DNA of 64,000 nt from Methylobacterium sp. E-066 (GTDB taxonomy: Bacteria; Pseudomonadota; Alphaproteobacteria; Rhizobiales; Beijerinckiaceae). Every line of letters begins with the position of its first letter. Within the stretch, counting starts at the first letter, position 1. This document shows positions 35,207 to 43,746 of the stretch, in pieces. Below the pieces are notes generated by a model. It was given only the letters and a program-made list of their open reading frames with translations, was not told where the DNA came from and did not search any database. Location: the NCBI RefSeq assembly GCF_022829635.1, contig NZ_JAKSYO010000128.1, positions 1 through 64,000 on the forward strand, read 5' to 3'. The position numbers and the translations under genes are program-made.

Positions 35207-37645
35207 TCAACCGGCACTGGGTTGGGGCGTGGCGCCGCGGTCGGCAGCGCGCCGACGATCACGCGCCAGCGCGGCGTTCTCGACATCGAGCATCAGCCGG
35301 AGCCAGCTCGCGGTGCCATCCTCCGGCTCGACCTCGGGCTGTCTGGCCCGAGCCGGAGGCGCGGGTGCAACCGTGTCGACGGGACCGGCCGCGTCGGGTT
35401 GTCCGCCATCCACGAGGCGGCGATGCAACGAGACCGAGCGCGGCAGGACGATCTCGGCCTGCGGAACATCCGCGGGCTGCTCGGCGGCACGGCCCTTGAG
35501 CAGGCATGCGGCTGCGCGGGCCGGCCCGACGATGCCCCACAGCACGAACTGGAGGGATCCGGCGAGCAGGTTCTTGTGCTTGCGGCGCCGCTGCTGGAAC
35601 CGGGCCATCGCGTCGGCGTCGCTGTACATCAGTTCGGCGAGGACGAAGTACGCGTCCGTCGGCAGGCGTTCGAAGTCCAGCTCGCAAACGGTTTCCTCGC
35701 CGGCGGCAGTCATGCCAGTGAGCCGCACCGGAATCGCCGCGCGCGCGACGCGGGACGCGAGCCCCTCACGCGGGGGCACCGAGAGCGCTCCAACATTGCT
35801 GTCCGTGCTGCGCCGCATCGGTACAATCGCGTCCATGCGGATGCGGCAGCGCTCCCCCGAGATGCGCTCGACGGCGACATCGACGGCCAGGCCGTTGAGG
35901 GTCAGCACCGCGCGCCGATCGACGGCGAGGGAGGGCATGCGCTCCGTCTGCGCGCGCTCGGCCGCCACTCCGAGGGCTGCGCCCGCGGTGATCAGGTTGA
36001 ACCCGTTCCACAGGCCGACCACCAGCATGAGGTTGGTCACACCCGGCTCGAACAGGTAGCGGTAGGTCGACACGCCGCTGGCCGCCAACAGGATCGCGAA
36101 GACGACGAAGAACGGCAGCGCGAGCGGCGAGAGCTGATCGTGGTCCAGGGTGACGTTCTTCGCCGTCACTTTGAATTGCGGCTTGCGGGGCGACAGGATC
36201 ACGGCGGCCGTCGCCTTGATCAGAAACAGTCCTTGAACGTACTCGTACAGCTCCGAAACGAAAGGCCAGCGCACGCGGCCGTAGAGGTAGCTCTGCATCA
36301 TCAAATTCACGAAGATGTAGGTCGCCGTATAGGCGATCGCTTCGTCGACGTTGGCGACGACGATCTTCATGTCGAAGAAGATGTACAACAGAGGCGCCAT
36401 CATGAAGATCAGGCGCGGAACGGGAAAGAACCAGAATGTCATGCTGGAGAGATAGCAGAGCTTCTGGATCGGCTTCAGGCCGCGTTTGAACAGCGGATTC
36501 TTGAGGAGCATGATCTGGAGCATGCCCTGGCACCAGCGCGAACGCTGGCCGATGAAGTCGGAAAGCGTCTCAGGCTGAAGACCGGCGATCAGGGTCTTGT
36601 CGACGTAGGCGCTGGTCCAGCCGCGTGAATGCAGCTCGAAGGCCGTTTCGCAATCTTCCGTGATGGTGATTCCGGAGAAACCGCCCGCCTCTTCGAGCGC
36701 GGTGCGGCGCAACAGCGCCGCCGAGCCGCAGAAGAACGAGCCGTTCCACTTGTCGAGGCCGCATTGGCTGATCGCGTAGAACATCTCGTTCTCGGACGGC
36801 ATCCGATCGAAGGTGCGCAGGTTCCGCTCGATCGGATCCGGATTCAGGAAAGCGTGCGGCGTCTGGACGAGGAACAGTTTTGGATCGCAGGCGAAATGCC
36901 CGATCGTGTCACGCAGGAACGATCGGAAGGGCACGTGATCGGCATCCAGAACGGCGACGATCTCTCCATTGGCGTGCCGGAGGCCATTGTTGAGGTTCCC
37001 GGCCTTCGCGTGCAGGTTGCGTCGGCGTGTCAGATACGAGATCCCGAGTTCCGCGCAGAGGGCCTGCAGCGCGGCTCTGCGGGCTCGCGCTTCCCGGGCC
37101 TTGTTGGGATCGGCATCGGCGCATTTCTGGTCTGTGCCGCCATCATCGAGGAGCCAGACCGTCAGCTTCTCGGCCGGGTAATCGAGCGCCTTGGCGGCTG
37201 CCAGGGTCGTCGCAAGGATGTGACGATCCTCGTTGTAGCTTGGAACGAACACATCGACGGTGGGCAACGCGTCATCGTCGCCCGACGGGATGATCGCTCG
37301 AGCCAGCGGGTCGGCGTTCACCACGAGGCTGACCATGAGGATGTAGAAGCAGTAGACCTCGGCCGCCGCTAGGACGACGCCGGCCCCGAAGCCGAGCGGG
37401 TCGGACATGGGCGGCAGCGTGCTGGACAGGCGCCAGTACAGGTACCGAAGCACCACGAGGCTTCCGATCGCCAGGAACACCGACCGACCGAGGCGCCCAC
37501 GTCCGAATAGCCAGAGCAGCGCCATCAACCCAATGGCACAGAGGCTCATCTCCAGTTGGATCGACGTTCCCACGGGCTGTGCGAGCAGCAAGAGCACCAG
37601 CAAGGCACTGACGAGCCAGAGCACGCGCACAGGCATCACAGACAC
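35207..37645 (-). CDS. bcsA: Cellulose synthase catalytic subunit (UDP-forming)
   Basis: About 812 residues. The GT2 catalytic set is complete: LDDGG, D-x-D in LDADH (~234-236), TED (~329-331) and Q-x-x-R-W as QRSRW (~367-371). Membrane helices flank the domain, and the gating-loop motif FKVTAK is at ~491. It polymerises UDP-glucose and secretes the chain across the inner membrane with BcsB. The C-terminal PilZ domain is odd: where c-di-GMP-binding PilZ domains have RxxxR it reads ERMPS (~568-572), and the D/NxSxxG site reads RISGER. The start chosen is a GTG at 37645 with AAGGAG eight bases upstream; an ATG at 37636 is nearly as good. Confidence 0.93.
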   Translation of the reverse strand: MSVMPVRVLWLVSALLVLLLLAQPVGTSIQLEMSLCAIGLMALLWLFGRGRLGRSVFLAIGSLVVLRYLYWRLSSTLPPMSDPLGFGAGVVLAAAEVYCFYILMVSLVVNADPLARAIIPSGDDDALPTVDVFVPSYNEDRHILATTLAAAKALDYPAEKLTVWLLDDGGTDQKCADADPNKAREARARRAALQALCAELGISYLTRRRNLHAKAGNLNNGLRHANGEIVAVLDADHVPFRSFLRDTIGHFACDPKLFLVQTPHAFLNPDPIERNLRTFDRMPSENEMFYAISQCGLDKWNGSFFCGSAALLRRTALEEAGGFSGITITEDCETAFELHSRGWTSAYVDKTLIAGLQPETLSDFIGQRSRWCQGMLQIMLLKNPLFKRGLKPIQKLCYLSSMTFWFFPVPRLIFMMAPLLYIFFDMKIVVANVDEAIAYTATYIFVNLMMQSYLYGRVRWPFVSELYEYVQGLFLIKATAAVILSPRKPQFKVTAKNVTLDHDQLSPLALPFFVVFAILLAASGVSTYRYLFEPGVTNLMLVVGLWNGFNLITAGAALGVAAERAQTERMPSLAVDRRAVLTLNGLAVDVAVERISGERCRIRMDAIVPMRRSTDSNVGALSVPPREGLASRVARAAIPVRLTGMTAAGEETVCELDFERLPTDAYFVLAELMYSDADAMARFQQRRRKHKNLLAGSLQFVLWGIVGPARAAACLLKGRAAEQPADVPQAEIVLPRSVSLHRRLVDGGQPDAAGPVDTVAPAPPARARQPEVEPEDGTASWLRLMLDVENAALARDRRRAADRGATPQPSAG

Positions 37646-37770
37646 TGCTTCGACTCCTTGAAACGGCACATGAGGGGCACGTGGCGAGCTCGATACTGGC
37701 CAGCGGCACAATAAATAAAAGCGCTAATCGGTATCTAAAACACTAGCGTTAATATTAGTATCCAAGCCTA

Positions 37771-38526
37771 TCAGAAGGCAGCGCGTCCTTCGACGCTGGT
37801 ATAATACCCGCCTTTCTGCACACGATCGTGTGCATAGCCGGCACCTAGGGAGAACTTCATCGGACCGACGGTGAAACCGGTTAAGTGGGCGCCCACACGC
37901 CATTGATTGAAGTAGGCGTCGCCCAGAAGTGTCGCCTCCGGTCCGACGAAGACGCCGTCGGCCACCGCGAAGCCGGCTTTCACCCGGACGTAGTAGGCGT
38001 GAAACAGCGTCGAGTAGGAGGCGTTTGCAGCGACAAGCGTCTCGAGAGTCGGATTGAGATAGAGGTCCGCAGCGAATTTCGCGCCGACGCCGGTGCCGAC
38101 GACCGGGTTGTTGGGGTCGAGAACGGACAGCTCGTTGCTCCGCACATTGAAGCCGACATATCCGGCGAGCGCGGCCTGTTTCCAGATCCACTCGTAGCCG
38201 AACATGGCAGTGCCTTCTTCCTGTTGGCCCCGCACCGTTCGGCCGCTCGTGGAGCCGGGATAGGAGTAGACGCCGCTCAGCCCTTGGAGGCGCAAGCGCG
38301 GACCGCTCTCGTTCAAGGGGGTCACGGGCGCGATCGTCGCGGTCACGACCCCGAAGGCGGAGCTGTTCGAGGTCACGGTGGCCGCCGCGTCGATCGCCAC
38401 GATGTACTCGTCAGCACCCACATCGGTCGGGGCACCGGTGTACCAATCCGCCGCCAACGTAGCCGTCGGGGTACCAGTCGCGACCAGAACGGCGACGAAG
38501 TGAGGGAGGGCGGAGGGGTATCTCAT
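37771..38526 (-). CDS. bcsS: Cellulose biosynthesis protein BcsS, probable outer-membrane barrel
   Basis: 251 residues with a signal peptide ending near ATLAADWYTG. The mature protein alternates short amphipathic strands with turns, for example AALAGYVGFNVRSNE, VKAGFAVADGVFVGPEATLLGD and MKFSLGAGYAHDR, and ends in SVEGRAAF with a terminal Phe, the usual signature of outer-membrane beta-barrels. BcsS proteins occur only with bcs genes and have no proven function. It is the first gene of the operon, 125 bases upstream of bcsA. Since no BcsC barrel is encoded here, it is a candidate for the cellulose pore. The ATG at 38526 is preferred over 38580. Confidence 0.75.
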   Translation of the reverse strand: MRYPSALPHFVAVLVATGTPTATLAADWYTGAPTDVGADEYIVAIDAAATVTSNSSAFGVVTATIAPVTPLNESGPRLRLQGLSGVYSYPGSTSGRTVRGQQEEGTAMFGYEWIWKQAALAGYVGFNVRSNELSVLDPNNPVVGTGVGAKFAADLYLNPTLETLVAANASYSTLFHAYYVRVKAGFAVADGVFVGPEATLLGDAYFNQWRVGAHLTGFTVGPMKFSLGAGYAHDRVQKGGYYTSVEGRAAF

Positions 38527-39014
38527 CCGGGGTCCAACCTGGAGCGCGAGGCCGGCATCGCTGCAGTGCCGCGAGCCCATCAGGTGTCTTGATGGTTAAA
38601 GCAGAGTTAATACACGGCTTAAGACTATAATTCGGCTCTCAAAAACGACACAACCGCTGGTTGTAATAGTATTCATGAGAATGATATTTGGCGATAAGCT
38701 GTTTTTCGCTGGCATGAAAGGTGGGCCAGGCCGCTTCGGAAATACGACGGACCAGCTTGAGACATTGCAACGCACAATGACAGATACCGACAAAAGTGCG
38801 GCGATCTTCGAAGTTGCGACGCCGTGCAGACTGGCTGTCACTCGAACGCCGGGCGTACCTGTAAGAAGCCGCGCGGCAAGCTGACGACGCGCTTCGTGCT
38901 TCATAAAGACGTCGGCGAGGCCGACGGCGCGGGAGAGCGGCGAAGCGCGTGATCAAAACGGTTTTCGCCGCCGGGCTGGACGCTCCAGCAGCGAAGCGAA
39001 TAGGGACGCGGATC
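38527..39014. other. Intergenic, 488 bp, upstream of the cellulose operon
   Basis: No gene recognised. The stretch 38590-38700 is AT-rich and should hold the promoter of bcsS and the rest of the operon. The region also contains the 3' flank of the degenerate histidine kinase gene. No clear operator was found by eye. Confidence 0.4.
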
Positions 39015-41474
39015 TCAGGCCGCCTGGCGCTGCCGGTCTGCGTTTCGATCGAGAATGCGCGCGAGATCCTGCGATCCGAACGGCTTGCGCAGCCATCTGA
39101 AGGTCGCCGAGGAACGTGCAGGCACCGCCTCCGCAGCCATGAGCACGATTTCAACCGTGGGATGTGTGCGGGATACAATTTCAGCGAGGTGGGCGCCATT
39201 CACCGCCGGCATCGTATGCGCGCAGAGCAGGACCGTAAAATCACGACGGTTGCCGAGGGCTGTGCACGCCTCGTCGGATGAGGCCACCGCTTCGACCACG
39301 TAACCGAGCCACGAAAGGCTTTCAGCGGTCGCAGCCCGCATGACCGCATCGGGTTCGACGAGGAGGATCATGCGCGTGTCGGCCACGTCGCACGTTGCAG
39401 CCGTCCCGGCGGACACATCCCTGGCGGCGGGGAAAGACAAAGTGACCGTGCTTCCCTCGTCCAGGTTCTCGACTGCTACGTCTCCGCCGATATCGGTCAT
39501 AAGCTCGTGGATTGCAGCCATTCCCCGACCGGCGCGAAACGCCGTCGCGGTGGTCAGGACGATACGCAACCCGATACCGGACCGACCGGGATCGGTCTCG
39601 ATCGCGAGCGAGGCCGTCGCGTCCGAAGGCAGCGATTCCGAGGCGTCGCTCGCAAGGTTGAGCAGCGTGACTTCGAGCTGGCGACCGGTGCAGCCGAGAG
39701 GTTGCAGGCGTTCCACTTGCGGCGGAGTGATGCTTAGCTGGGGCAGGATCGCCGTGCCGATGAGCTGCAGAGTCTCCGTGATGGCCCGGGCTGCGTCGAT
39801 ATCCGGTGTCAGGCTCCCGTCGCGGCTCACGATCGCGGCCAGCTTGCGCGTCAGTGCGGTGCCCCGTGTCGCTTGACGGACGACGGTCTCGATGCCGTTC
39901 CGATGCCGGGCGTCCCGAGCTTCGGGGTCGAGGGTCGTGGCCGCCGCGACGACGGTGATCAGGGCCGCGCCGATTTCGTGCGCGAGGCCCGCGATGACCG
40001 CGTGGGTGCGCGCGTCGGCCGGCGCCGTGGGCGATCCGTCCGGCTGCGCGATCGCGACGGAACTCGCCGGCTTCGGAGCCGGAAGCGCAACGAGCCCGAC
40101 CTCCCGGCTCAGAACATGGAGACGGACCGGCTGCCCGTTCGATACAACCGCGATCAAGCGGAGCAGAAGCCGCTGGCCGGTGACATCCTCGCGTCCGGCC
40201 ACGGTACGCACGACAATCTCACGGATGGAGCCAGGCGTCTCGCAGGCCGCGCGCATGGCTTGCCGCAACGGTCCCTGGTCTTCCACTTCCACCCGCGACA
40301 GCACGCGATCCAGTTGATCCGCCCGCTCGGACGTGCTGTCCGCCATATCGGCCGAGCCGCCCGCCCAGGTCACATGGCCGTTTCGGAGATCGACCTCCCA
40401 GCAGGTGAAGCCGCCGAGGAGTTTCACCGCGCGGACGCGATCGCGACTGCGGGCCAGGGCCGCCCGAGCCTCCTGCTGGATGCGCTCCCGACCCACGCTT
40501 CGACCGATGCATGCGCCGACGGCATCGGCAAGATCGGCGATCTCCGCGATCGCTGTCGCGGCCGGCAGCAAGGTGACCTGATCGGCGGTAGCTGCGTTGC
40601 GGATGCTGGCGAGCGAGCGCGTTAGGCGCTGCCCAAGCAGCCACCCCGACAAGGCGGCGAGGGCCGCCAGTCCGAGGATCAGGGGCAATGCGGATCCTAG
40701 CGTCGTGGCGTCGACCTCAGGCTGCCGGGCCCCCTTCGCGATCACGAACCATCCGAGGGCGGCCTCGTCCCCGACCGCGGCATTCGCCTCGCGGAGTTCG
40801 CCCCGCGCCACCGGCACGCCGGATTGGTAGATCGAGCGCCCACCTGCGTTCATGATCTGCACCGAGGCCGTGCGGGATGCCCCCCCGAGGATGCGGCGCG
40901 CGCCGGCTACGGCGTCCTCGATCCATGTCGGCGTCATCTGAATCGCCAGCACGCCGGTCGCTGCCGTGCTACCGCTTCGGACAGGCGTAGCAACGATGAC
41001 GTTCCGGGGGATTTCGGCGCCGGGCCGGGCGCGCTCGCTGGCATCGCCGATCACGACGCCGGACAAGGCCCGCGCAAACCAAGTCGTCCCCGACATGTCG
41101 GCGCTGAGGAGGGATCCGCTCGCCGCGGCCAACACCCGCCCCGATCGATCGGCGAAAAGGATATCGGCGTATTCCGGATGCAGGCTGCGCCAACGCCCGA
41201 GGAACTGCTGAACCGCCGGTAAGCGGAGTTCACGATCGAACACCGCACTCTCGGCAGCGAGGCTGGCATCGCGCCCGATCGCCGCGAGACTGTCGCTCAA
41301 CCTCTCCGAGACCGCGCCTGCCACACGCTGCATCTCCTCATCGAGGGCGCGCAGGGCTGCCGGGTCTTTGGAGGGATTGGTCATGATCACGCCGGCGCTG
41401 CCGCAGCAGACCGCCAGCGCCAAAAGCGCGGCGAGGAAGCTCCTGAGCGATAGCCACCTTTCGAATTGCATCAT
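39015..41474 (-). CDS. Degenerate hybrid histidine kinase (probable pseudokinase)
   Basis: 819 residues. One N-terminal membrane helix (~10-30), a periplasmic Cache-like sensor region (~40-250), a second helix (LPLILGLAALAALSGWLLG) and a HAMP-like linker are followed by a PAS-like part and a HisKA-like helix with His499 in GLAHEIGAAL. The ATPase half is defective: the N-box Asn is Asp610 (LLNLASDASES), and the whole G1/F/G2 region is missing between ~640 and 655. The C-terminal receiver has Ala752 where the phospho-acceptor Asp should be (LLCAHTMP), although RKPF is kept. The reading frame is intact over 2.4 kb, so this is probably a selected non-catalytic sensor. It lies directly upstream of, and co-oriented with, the bcs operon. 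Confidence 0.8.
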   Translation of the reverse strand: MMQFERWLSLRSFLAALLALAVCCGSAGVIMTNPSKDPAALRALDEEMQRVAGAVSERLSDSLAAIGRDASLAAESAVFDRELRLPAVQQFLGRWRSLHPEYADILFADRSGRVLAAASGSLLSADMSGTTWFARALSGVVIGDASERARPGAEIPRNVIVATPVRSGSTAATGVLAIQMTPTWIEDAVAGARRILGGASRTASVQIMNAGGRSIYQSGVPVARGELREANAAVGDEAALGWFVIAKGARQPEVDATTLGSALPLILGLAALAALSGWLLGQRLTRSLASIRNAATADQVTLLPAATAIAEIADLADAVGACIGRSVGRERIQQEARAALARSRDRVRAVKLLGGFTCWEVDLRNGHVTWAGGSADMADSTSERADQLDRVLSRVEVEDQGPLRQAMRAACETPGSIREIVVRTVAGREDVTGQRLLLRLIAVVSNGQPVRLHVLSREVGLVALPAPKPASSVAIAQPDGSPTAPADARTHAVIAGLAHEIGAALITVVAAATTLDPEARDARHRNGIETVVRQATRGTALTRKLAAIVSRDGSLTPDIDAARAITETLQLIGTAILPQLSITPPQVERLQPLGCTGRQLEVTLLNLASDASESLPSDATASLAIETDPGRSGIGLRIVLTTATAFRAGRGMAAIHELMTDIGGDVAVENLDEGSTVTLSFPAARDVSAGTAATCDVADTRMILLVEPDAVMRAATAESLSWLGYVVEAVASSDEACTALGNRRDFTVLLCAHTMPAVNGAHLAEIVSRTHPTVEIVLMAAEAVPARSSATFRWLRKPFGSQDLARILDRNADRQRQAA

Positions 41475-41602
41475 CAGTGCTCGTTGCAGGCAAGATCGAT
41501 TTGTCTGTTAACTTTCCTTCAATACCACGGTGTATATGGTTAATTTTCTCTTAATGTGCGCCGGTGGGCGCTTTATCATCGCTGATTAAGATCTGATGTC
41601 TC

Positions 41603-41865
41603 TTGACCACCAGGAACCGCTTGGGTTTCATGCCTCCAATCGGAGGCGGGACGTTCCTGAGCGACGAGCAATGGGCTGCTCGGGAGCCACTGATCGAGGC
41701 GTGTCGGCCCATGGGGAAGACACCGCGGCAGGACCTGCAGCGTACGCTCTCAGCTATTCTGAGGCGACCTTGGAACGGCGTCGAGTGGCGCGCGATCCCG
41801 CAAAAACTCGCGCCGTGGTAGCATGCAGCGCAGATCGTCATCCGGTGATCGCGCGGCGGGGCGCG
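41603..41865 (+). mobile_element. IS5-family transposase fragment
   Basis: The frame from 41603 gives FLSDEQWAAREPLIEAC, RPMGKTPRQDLQRTLSAIL and then GVEWRAIPQKLAPW, the N-terminal (DUF4096) part of IS5-group transposases. It is interrupted by TAG at about 41819-41821 and again by a stop before the SRGG remnant. The catalytic DDE domain is absent. The 3' side abuts LigD homology at about 41874, so the element was cut or has recombined there. No terminal inverted repeats could be confirmed. Confidence 0.75.
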
Positions 41866-41873
41866 GAAGCGTC

Positions 41874-42325
41874 TGAGGTCGACGGCGTGTTGAAAAGCTG
41901 GGCGTCCGTGCGCGGCCCAAGCCTCGTAGCGACCGGCGGCTGGCCGTGCCGGTGGACGATCATCGCCTTGACTACGCCGGGTTCGAAGGCGTCATCACGA
42001 GAGGCATTTACAGGGCGGGCGCTGAGCTGGATTGGGACCGTAGAACTTGCGAGCGGGGCGGCGACGCGATGGCCGTTCTCGCCGCAGGCTCATTTGGATT
42101 CCAACTACATGGCAAGAAGCTGATGGATGCGTGGTGGCTGGTGCGGATGAAGACCAAGCCGAACGCACGACGAACGTCGTGGCTGCTAATCAAGGGCCTG
42201 AATGTTGGCGCTCGCCCACGCGGGGCGTCCGACTTTCTAGTTGAGCAGCCACTTTCCGTGATCTCGGGCCGCGCCATTGAAGAGATCACCCCCGGGAATG
42301 AAAGATTGAAGTTCCTCGGATAACC
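41874..42325 (+). pseudogene. Decayed LigD 3'-phosphoesterase domain (copy 2)
   Basis: EVDGVLKSWASVRGPSLVA in one frame is followed, after a shift near 41930, by RRLAVPVDDHRLDYAGFEGV and ITRGIYRAGAELDWDRRTCE. The frame then reads GFQLHGKKLMDAWWLVRMK, RRTSWLLIKGLN and EQPLSVISGRAIEEI. These are the consecutive blocks of the LigD phosphoesterase domain (VEDHPLDY, GVIPxGxYGGG, FRLHGKKLKGxWxLVR, NWLLIK, SVVSGRxxEEI). The catalytic pattern is partly lost (ITRGIYRAG for IPxGxYGGG). The polymerase and ligase domains are absent. The frame break is in the same place as in the copy at 333-523. Confidence 0.8.
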
Positions 42326-43221
42326 CAAGTGCCACGTTTGCGCACGCTGCAGGCGAAGAAGGCCTGCCGCCTTCTCAGTTCGAATGGCTTACGGCAGCGT
42401 ACGAAGGTCCGCTTACGGGACCTGACGTCAAACCGCCAAATATCCTCGATGGGCACAACGCCGAATGGCCGGTCAGGCGCCCATTTGCGATCAAGCATGG
42501 CGTGGTCTGGCCGGAAGCGGCATGTCGGCTTTGGAGAAGGTCGGCCGGAAAAGCGGACAGGCCCCTACCGACGTGACCCGGTCGCTCCTCACTCGCTCGA
42601 GCCTGCTCGAGAGCGGACGTTCTTGACGTCAGGATGGAGACCCGAGGCGAGCACCCATTGGGCGATCCGTACAAATGCCGGGGCAGCATCAAGCAGGCGT
42701 TCCGGGGTTCAATCAGTCCCTGATCGGCCGGAGGATCCTCATCGGCGCGACGCCCTTCGAGCAGGCGAGATCCCGAGCGAGCAACGCGCCGAGGGTGTAA
42801 CGGCAGTCCGAGCGGGATGGGGCTACCGGTGCGCGGGTACCCGGCGGCCCAGTTGAGGATACGGTGGGCGTTGAAGAACCACCGCTCCTGCGCACGGCTC
42901 ATCACCCGCAGGAGGCTGGCCATCGTACGACGAGCAGAGGTGAGGATCGCACCGATCGACGGCGCCTACGCATGGTGCCAGGAGTGATGGACGAATAGCG
43001 GCGCGAACGCCGGGATGATCGCGGCGGAGCGGGTGGGTGGAAGCGGCATGGCGGCGTCTCTTGGTAGCACCTCTTGGTAGGGACGCCACCAAACTAGCTT
43101 CACGCATGCTCCGTAACGTCACCCGCTCAAGACTCTCCCAACGGCCAAAGTCGAGGTCGGTCGGGTGCTCCTACCGAGCTAAAAAGCTTCAGACACGCGA
43201 TCGCGAGTCTTGGCATATAGA
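42326..43221. other. Degenerate intergenic region, about 900 bp
   Basis: No intact gene recognised. It contains a copy of the 24-nt repeat (42509-42532) and several related fragments (GGTCCGCTTACGGGACC at ~42407, GGAAAAGCGGAC at ~42548, GAGAGCGGACG at ~42609). A minus-strand open frame at 42375-42923 begins with a plausible helical stretch (RAQERWFFNAHRILNWAAGYPR) but soon turns to low-quality sequence and crosses the repeats, so I take it as debris. Confidence 0.45.
42509..42532 (+). repeat. Dispersed 24-nt GGCCGAAAGC repeat, copy 5
   Basis: GGCCGGAAGCGGCATGTCGG followed by CTTT, one A-to-G change in the left core. Several partial copies lie within 150 bases on either side. Confidence 0.5.
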
Positions 43222-43449
43222 TCAGCCGAGCGCTGTCTTTAACGGTCGAGGTCTGAGGCTTGTCAGAGACGAGTCTGACCAACTCACCTGCGGAGCCTCA
43301 TGCGAGCAGCCGTTCTCGCAGAACGTTTGCAGCGTACGTCGATCCAGGCCGACATCGCGCAGCATATCGTCATCCATGGCCGAAAGAATTCTATAGTTTC
43401 TCGCCGCTGCACGCTTTTTCTGAAAAGACCTTACGATCGAAAACATCAT
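43222..43449 (-). CDS. DUF1127 (YjiS-like) small protein
   Basis: 75 residues. FSIVRSFQKKRAAARNYRIL followed by SAMDDDMLRDVGLDRRTLQ is the short DUF1127 motif (arginine-rich helix, then a D-x-x-L-x-D-I-G-L-x-R box). In alphaproteobacteria such proteins bind RNA and affect small-RNA turnover and phosphate or carbon metabolism. The double ATG at 43444-43449 is preceded by GGAGGGCGG, an excellent site, so the longer frame to 43533 was not used. The ~30-residue tail after the motif is unusual for the family. Confidence 0.75.
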   Translation of the reverse strand: MMFSIVRSFQKKRAAARNYRILSAMDDDMLRDVGLDRRTLQTFCENGCSHEAPQVSWSDSSLTSLRPRPLKTALG

Positions 43450-43746
43450 GGTCCGCCCTCCACCAGCCCAAATACGAGCCTCCAGGCACATATCGGCGAC
43501 AAGTATGATTGCTGTATCCTGATGTACGCGCATCGCTCATTTGAACGATATGGCAGTCCAGCTATGATCTGTTTTGGATTGGCTTGGGGTTTCGAACACC
43601 CATCGTAAGCGCCAACAGCAACTTTCAAACTGCATCGACATCGAATTCGAGCGCGAATCGAGAACTATGCGCGTAGCACAGCATTGAGATCACACGCGAG
43701 ATTCCAGCTCGGATTCCAAATGCGCTTGTACGGGCCGTACCGCCTT
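43450..43746. other. Intergenic, 297 bp
   Basis: It contains the promoter region of the DUF1127 gene and the 3' flank of the patatin gene. It is AT-richer than average, with no gene or clear hairpin seen. Confidence 0.35.

Noticed and set aside
42375..42923. 182-codon minus-strand frame
   Set aside because: It crosses several copies of the dispersed repeat and only its first ~25 residues look protein-like; no ribosome site.
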